Shown here: positions 58,981 through 64,000 of the stretch, one piece after another
How positions within the stretch are numbered: the first letter of the stretch is position 1
How the letters are laid out: every line of letters begins with the position of its first letter
From: Adenanthera pavonina
Lineage: Eukaryota; Streptophyta; Magnoliopsida; Fabales; Fabaceae
Direction: 5' to 3'
NCBI GenBank assembly: GCA_026686845.1
Contig: JAIVEN010000004.1
Coordinates: forward strand, 22,476,827 to 22,540,826
Length of the DNA: 64,000 nucleotides
Position numbers and translations under genes: made by a program
Notes under the pieces: generated by a model
The model's input: only the letters and a program-made list of their open reading frames with translations
Told to the model about the DNA's origin: nothing
The model's database searches: none

Positions 58981-60070
58981 TGTTGTAACCATCTAAACCA
59001 AAGTATTGGAAATCGAATCACGCTCACCAGTTCAATCAGTTGGATCGAGAACTAGTAGCAAATTCGGTCAGGAATTATGAGATTTTTCAATTAAATTCAA
59101 GCAAATAGATTTGAAATCTAAAAATAAGTCAAAAGTGTTAATAACAAAAGTTGATAACAAGATAAATAAAACATAAAAAATTCACCAATCCTCATTTAAT
59201 TAAAAATTAGTACTTTAAGTGTATAAATTTGAATATATATCTAATTTTTTCGATGCTAAAGGGCATCAAATCTATTCTACTCAATCAATCTTGTTAATAT
59301 ATTATTTTAATCTTAAATTTTGTATTATCAATGTCACTTTTATTGATACTGATATAATTTCATTTTTCTTATTACTTAAAATTTCTAAATACCTTATTCG
59401 ATTGTCTAATTTTGTTGTTTCTTCTTATGCATTAGCTCCTATCGTGCAAGACTACAAGATATCTGTTCCCTTTCATGTTAGTACCATGTAAGACAGTAAG
59501 ATACTTGTTTTCTTCTTAATGAAACAAGAAAAACAAATACAAAGAGATAAAGAGAGATAACTGATCATGAACCAGCTTGAATGGGTAAAATTGGCCATAT
59601 ACTGAATTAGTTATTTTTTAAAAATCTTTTTTAATTTAAATCATATTTCTAAATTATAATAAACATTGAGAAATGAAGAATAACGTTCATATGGGTAAAA
59701 ATATGTGTATATATATTATAAAATTATGAATTATAAAATAAATATATCTACATTATAGATATCTTATGTCTTGTAATTACTTTATTTTTAAATTATAAAA
59801 TACTTATTCACTTTTTTAAATTATGTTTTCACTTATTATATTTACTCATTTTAATTTTTTATTTTTACAATTATTTTTATTTGAAATCAATTTTTTAAAT
59901 ATTTTTATTATTAGTTTTTGTCTTCTTTTATAAAATAGTTAGTATAAAATTAAAATTATATTAATTTAATCATGATAAGTTCAATTATTGTTATATTACA
60001 GTCCAACAATTGAATCTTGAACCAGTGTCTTAACTAATTCAATAGCCAATTTTGAATACCTTAATCTAAA
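58981..60070. mobile_element. Possible decayed MITE pair
   Basis: AAAGTATTGGAAATCGAATC and CCAGTTCAATCAGTTGGATCG near 59000-59050 resemble, inverted, the stretch around 60000-60065 (GAATCTTGAACCAGTG, AATTTTGAATACCTTAATC). The composition is like the 54249-54895 element. Weak. Confidence 0.25.
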
Positions 60071-60159
60071 CATATTCTAGGTTAAAATCCCATTTCAGTT
60101 CCTACTTGAACAATAAAAGTTATCATATACCAAACAAGGCACAAATCACAAGGGCATAA

Positions 60160-60940
60160 GGCCCTATTTGGTTGCATGGTTGCAGGAAATGATGCTAATA
60201 AAATGGAATAGATTAGATTGGAATAGAATGATGATTATGATTAGTTTGTTTGGTATGATCTAAAAAATGATGGAACGATATTTATTTTTATTAAAAGAAA
60301 ATTTAAAATAGAGGTGAAATTACTATTTTGCCCCTATCCCTGATAAATGTTCACCTCCATCCTCCCCAATAGTTCTCTTCCCGAGCAAGACAATCACCGC
60401 TGATCAACACATCAGCGCAAAAAAAAAAAGCATTGAAGGAGGTTGAGCGAATTTGATTACGATGGAGGTTGAGTGAATCTAATTGGAATGATGGGAAGTT
60501 AAGCGAATCTCGATCAATACTTTTGAAAAATGTGAAGATGATGAACATGAAGAAAGAAGCAGAGATGGAGACAATGATGTTGGTGAAGACAATGAAGAAA
60601 GGCACACATATCAATGAAGCCACCTACATCATTGAAGCAGGAAGATAAAGAAAGAAGCAAAGATGGAGACGACAATGTTGGTGCTAATGTTGACCTCTAC
60701 TCTAATGGCGATGCCATTGTAGGTGTCAGTGGGTACTAGTTAGACAAAGTGGTGAAGCACTAGAGGTGGAAGGGAGATGGGTTGAAGATGGAAAGAGGAA
60801 GAGGTGGGTTCAATGATGGGTATTTTTGGGAATGATACTCAGGAATCATCATTCTATCAGTTTTGTGAAGGAATGCGGACGCTTGTTAATGCGGTAATGA
60901 GGATTGCCTAGGAATAATGAAGCTTGCAACCAAACCGCCC
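60160..60940. mobile_element. Non-autonomous DNA transposon (Tourist/hAT-like), 781 bp
   Basis: The left end GGCCCTATTTGGTTGCA and inverted right end GGGCGGTTTGGTTGCA form a terminal inverted repeat of about 16 bp. Subterminal AATGATG/CATTATTCC words also mirror each other. TAA precedes the left end, but the right flank is AAC, so the duplication is imperfect or absent. The centre holds two GAAGCA(G/A)AGATGGAGAC repeats about 100 bp apart. No transposase. Confidence 0.5.
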
Positions 60941-60964
60941 AACCTAGAGAGTCCATACAGGACT

Positions 60965-63900
60965 TGTAATATCCATATTTTTATGGAATATTATAAATTA
61001 TAAAATGAATAAAAGATGAGAAACGAAGTGAGATAAAAAGCCTGTATATAATCGAGTTTTAGAAGGAATTAATTTTTCTCTTAATTGGAATTAATTTTCC
61101 ATAAGGTTCTTACCAAAAATTAATTCCAGAACTTATCTTGAAAAATATGCAATATACCACTTGAATAAAAGTTCGCTCAAAACTGAACACAATGGTATAA
61201 GTATTGTGTAGTTGAGTTGGGAGGTCTGAGTTGAGAGATAAACCAATTTGAAAGTTAATATAAATAGTGCAAAAAGAAATAATAAAAAATTATTTTTAGG
61301 TAAAATTACAATAAAGTGCCCAAAAGAATAGATAATTATTTTTTGACCCAATTTAAAGGTAAAATAGTCATTTCTCTAATTAGAAGTAAAATGTGAATAT
61401 TATATTTAAGCCACAAGGAAAAAATGTTCATATCATAAAAGATATAAGAAATTTACAAAAATTGATATATACTGTTTTACATGAAATAAAATAAAAAGGT
61501 TAATTATCTCAAGAAAGAAAAAGAAAATAATGATTTTTCCCCCAAAAAGAGAAAAGGGAAGAAAAGAAAAAGAAAAAAAAAAGGGGAAGCCACGCCCAAA
61601 AATTCATGAATTTTGGGAAAAATTATACCTAATGACCTAAAAGTTTTAAAAATTATAAATTTATCTTATTTTAAGGGTATTTTTAGAAATATGAAAAATT
61701 ATAGTCAAAGTGAAGCTCTCAAGGAGTTAAGCCCAATGGTATACAGTATGGAATTTAATAAGATCAAAATAATATTTATTGGGTAATTATATTTTAATAT
61801 TAATATTTTACCCGATAAAGGTTATTTTAGGCTGCAAAAAAAGGTAGTACCAATTCAATGATAGTGAGTGGACCTTACTAAAATATATTTTGAGTCAAGA
61901 TAATGATTTTAGTTCAAAAGATATCTTTGGATAATTCTGTACCAATATAATGCCAATTGTGGCAAAAATATTTAATCGGTACGGGTAAATTTAATCGGTA
62001 AAATGTATTTTGGCCTATAAAAATTATTGAAGAAAATTTTGGCCAAAAAATGATGTAAGTCACATTTGGATCAGTTTATGGACACAAGTGAAATTTTTCT
62101 AAAAGTTTTTTAAAAGAAAAAGTAAATAAAAGAAGAAAGAAAAGTTAACTACTTAATTATATTATATAATTATCATTTAAAACGATAACATTTCATCTTC
62201 TTCACCTCTCAAACACGCTGAACCAGTGGCTCAGAGAGAGCAAGTGGTGCGACATTTAGGGAGGAAAAGGGAATAGAAAAAGCCAAATATTAGGTCTCAT
62301 TCTCAAGGTCATTCTTGCAACCATTTTCTTATGATTCCTAGTATTTTTTAAGAGTTTTGAGGATTATTTTCTCTCTATTTCTCTTTGAAATTGAACCTAG
62401 AGAGAGAAAGAAGAGAGGGAAAATAAAGTCATGGAGAAATCAAACCATGAAAAGTGAAGTATATGCCACAAGATACAAGAATATGGCATTAGTTTGTAGG
62501 TTTAATGAGTTATTATTTTCCTACAATTTTTTCTAATTTTCTACTATTTAGGTTTGTAAAAGGAAAGCGAATTTCATGATTTTGACACCAAAAATGGATT
62601 TCTTGGGTCCAAAATAGGTTAAGTCAAGTATGTTGTACATTCCCAAAAATTGACAATATAGAATTTTAGAGTTAAAAGTTGCCACTTTATGAGGGAGTTT
62701 GTGTAATGAGTGCCTCATGGCATTATTTTGTGATGCTATATGATCTAAAGAAGTGTTTGAAGATCAAAGAAAGAGTGTACAAAGAAAGAAAATCAAAGGA
62801 AGTCAAGAAGGTAGTTTTTTTTCCTATTATACTTAATGTTGTCATATTGTGTTTTCATGATAATATGACTATGCCATATAGTTGTTTGAATGCTTTGTGA
62901 TATATTTACATTGTTGACTGGTTGTTTGAAGGGTTTTATGACCACAGAATGTCTATTTTATAAAGTGTTACCATGTCAAAATTTTTATGGAATTATATGG
63001 CATAATATGAAGTCATGATTTTCATTGATGACTTTATAAAATAATATGATGATATGAATATATAATTGAGTATAACTACTGAAATTCTTTGAATCTTATT
63101 CCTTCCAAATAATTAATATGTTAGGAGCCACGACTTGGAAGAGGCAAGAAGGAAGCAAGAGGAATAAATAAGGTTGTGATTAATAATTTGATCATGCAAG
63201 TTAATATGATTTATTATGAAAATGAGTATCAATATATGTGTGGAAGGTAAATTATGTAATGATATATATTTATATTCTTTCCAGTTTCCTTATGATGTTA
63301 TGTGTGGATTTGGAATAATAAATGTTGATATATGAGATTTATGAAGTTTATTAAATGAGTTATGCCATAATTATGAATAAGATTACCAGTAGAAGTTGGA
63401 ATAAGGGAACTTTATCCAAAATAGAGCATTCCTTTTAAGGGTTATACATGCTCTAAAAGTAGACTCAATAAGTTTTCCAAAGAGATAAAAATCACTTAAA
63501 TTGAACAAGTGTATGATTTACAATGAAATTTTGAATTTAGGGTTGAAATCAAGATGATAAGCAGGAATGCTGCGAATTTTATTGTAAGTACTGATACTTT
63601 CAATGGCAATATAAAATCGACTAGAGCTCCAAAAATTCAGTGATTTACATGTGTGGAAAGTTCTATGTCCCAAGATTAATATACCATTAATTTAGAAGTA
63701 ATTGGAACTATACAATTAGATATATGTATATATTTCTAAAACTGCTTCAGTAAAAATAAAGTTCTGACTCATAATGATTTAAGTTAATGCCCTTCCCTAT
63801 TCCTGCAGAATAAATATACAAGAAAAAAATGTCTCGGGAGTAAAAATACAGGGCTTTCCAATGACATAAAAAATGAGTGATTTGGCTTAGTATATCATGA

Positions 63901-64000
63901 GATATGATTTTTTTAATATAAGGTTAAAATCTGAGAAGTTTTAAAATAATCAAATATATAGTAAATATTTGAGAAATAAATTGTATAAATTGATCTAAAG
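60965..64000. mobile_element. LTR of the 10426/37763 family, running off the window
   Basis: Begins TGTAATATCC after GGACT (60960-60964), the predicted target pentamer. It aligns in order with 10426-13585: ATGAAAAATTATAGTCAAAGTG near 61690 matches 10724, ATTTTGACACCAAAAATGG near 62577 matches 11618, and TTTGGGTTAATTGTT-type later blocks continue to about 63980, which matches about 13300. About 270 bases of LTR should lie beyond the window edge. Whether it is solo or part of a full element cannot be decided here. Confidence 0.75.

Overview
This window is nuclear DNA from a flowering plant, probably a eudicot. It is strongly AT-rich and has plant-type retrotransposons (Ty3/gypsy with a tRNA-iMet primer site, L1 and RTE LINEs), Helitrons, Stowaway and other MITEs, and one split gene whose protein looks like a plant-specific family. 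No tRNA gene, rRNA gene, CRISPR array or operon is present, and most short open frames are noise or fall inside transposons.

Layout. 1-3.2 kb: AT-rich DNA with a solo LTR (1216-2849, TSD TTTAA). 3.25-13.74 kb: an autonomous-type Helitron Rep/helicase gene on the minus strand. It is cut by two solo LTRs, 6124-9782 (TSD ATATG) and 10426-13585 (TSD ACTAC), and the second of these carries a Stowaway-like MITE (11892-12168). 14.05-15.78 kb: another solo LTR (TSD AATAG) rich in short palindromes. 15.8-19.5 kb: mostly empty, with an uncertain minus-strand small gene or pseudogene and minor repeats. 19.8-24.25 kb: the only convincing host gene, minus strand, four exons, 352 codons. Its splice phases agree exactly, and its introns hold a SINE and MITE-like inverted repeats. 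24.4-26.8 kb: AT-rich spacer with a striking C/G palindrome. 26.85-29.6 kb: two decayed Helitron C-terminal halves arranged head to tail. 29.9-42.56 kb: about three tandem copies of an unidentified 0.7-0.8 kb unit. The second copy is split by a solo LTR (31405-33907). The third is split by a complete but dead Ty3/gypsy element (33943-42151, TSD ATTTG), which itself holds a solo LTR (37763-40452, TSD CCTCA). 43.3-44.8 kb: a 5'-truncated RTE LINE (+). 48.1-54.0 kb: a nearly full-length L1-type LINE (-). 54.2-60.9 kb: AT-rich spacer with MITEs and possible Helitron ends. 60.965 kb to the window edge: a third member of the LTR family seen at 10426 and 37763.

The main biological content is transposon history. 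Exact TSDs, and reading frames that resume across insertion points, give an order of events: Helitron first, LTR elements into it, LTR recombination down to solo LTRs, then a MITE into one solo LTR. Five solo LTRs have perfect TSDs and a sixth has a 4/5 match, against one complete LTR element, so unequal recombination has been frequent here. I did not find a convincing new enzymatic or defence system. The least explained items are the tandem 0.7-0.8 kb units, the palindrome-rich LTR family and the candidate small gene near 17.5-18.3 kb. All alignments and family assignments were made by eye and from memory, without database searches.
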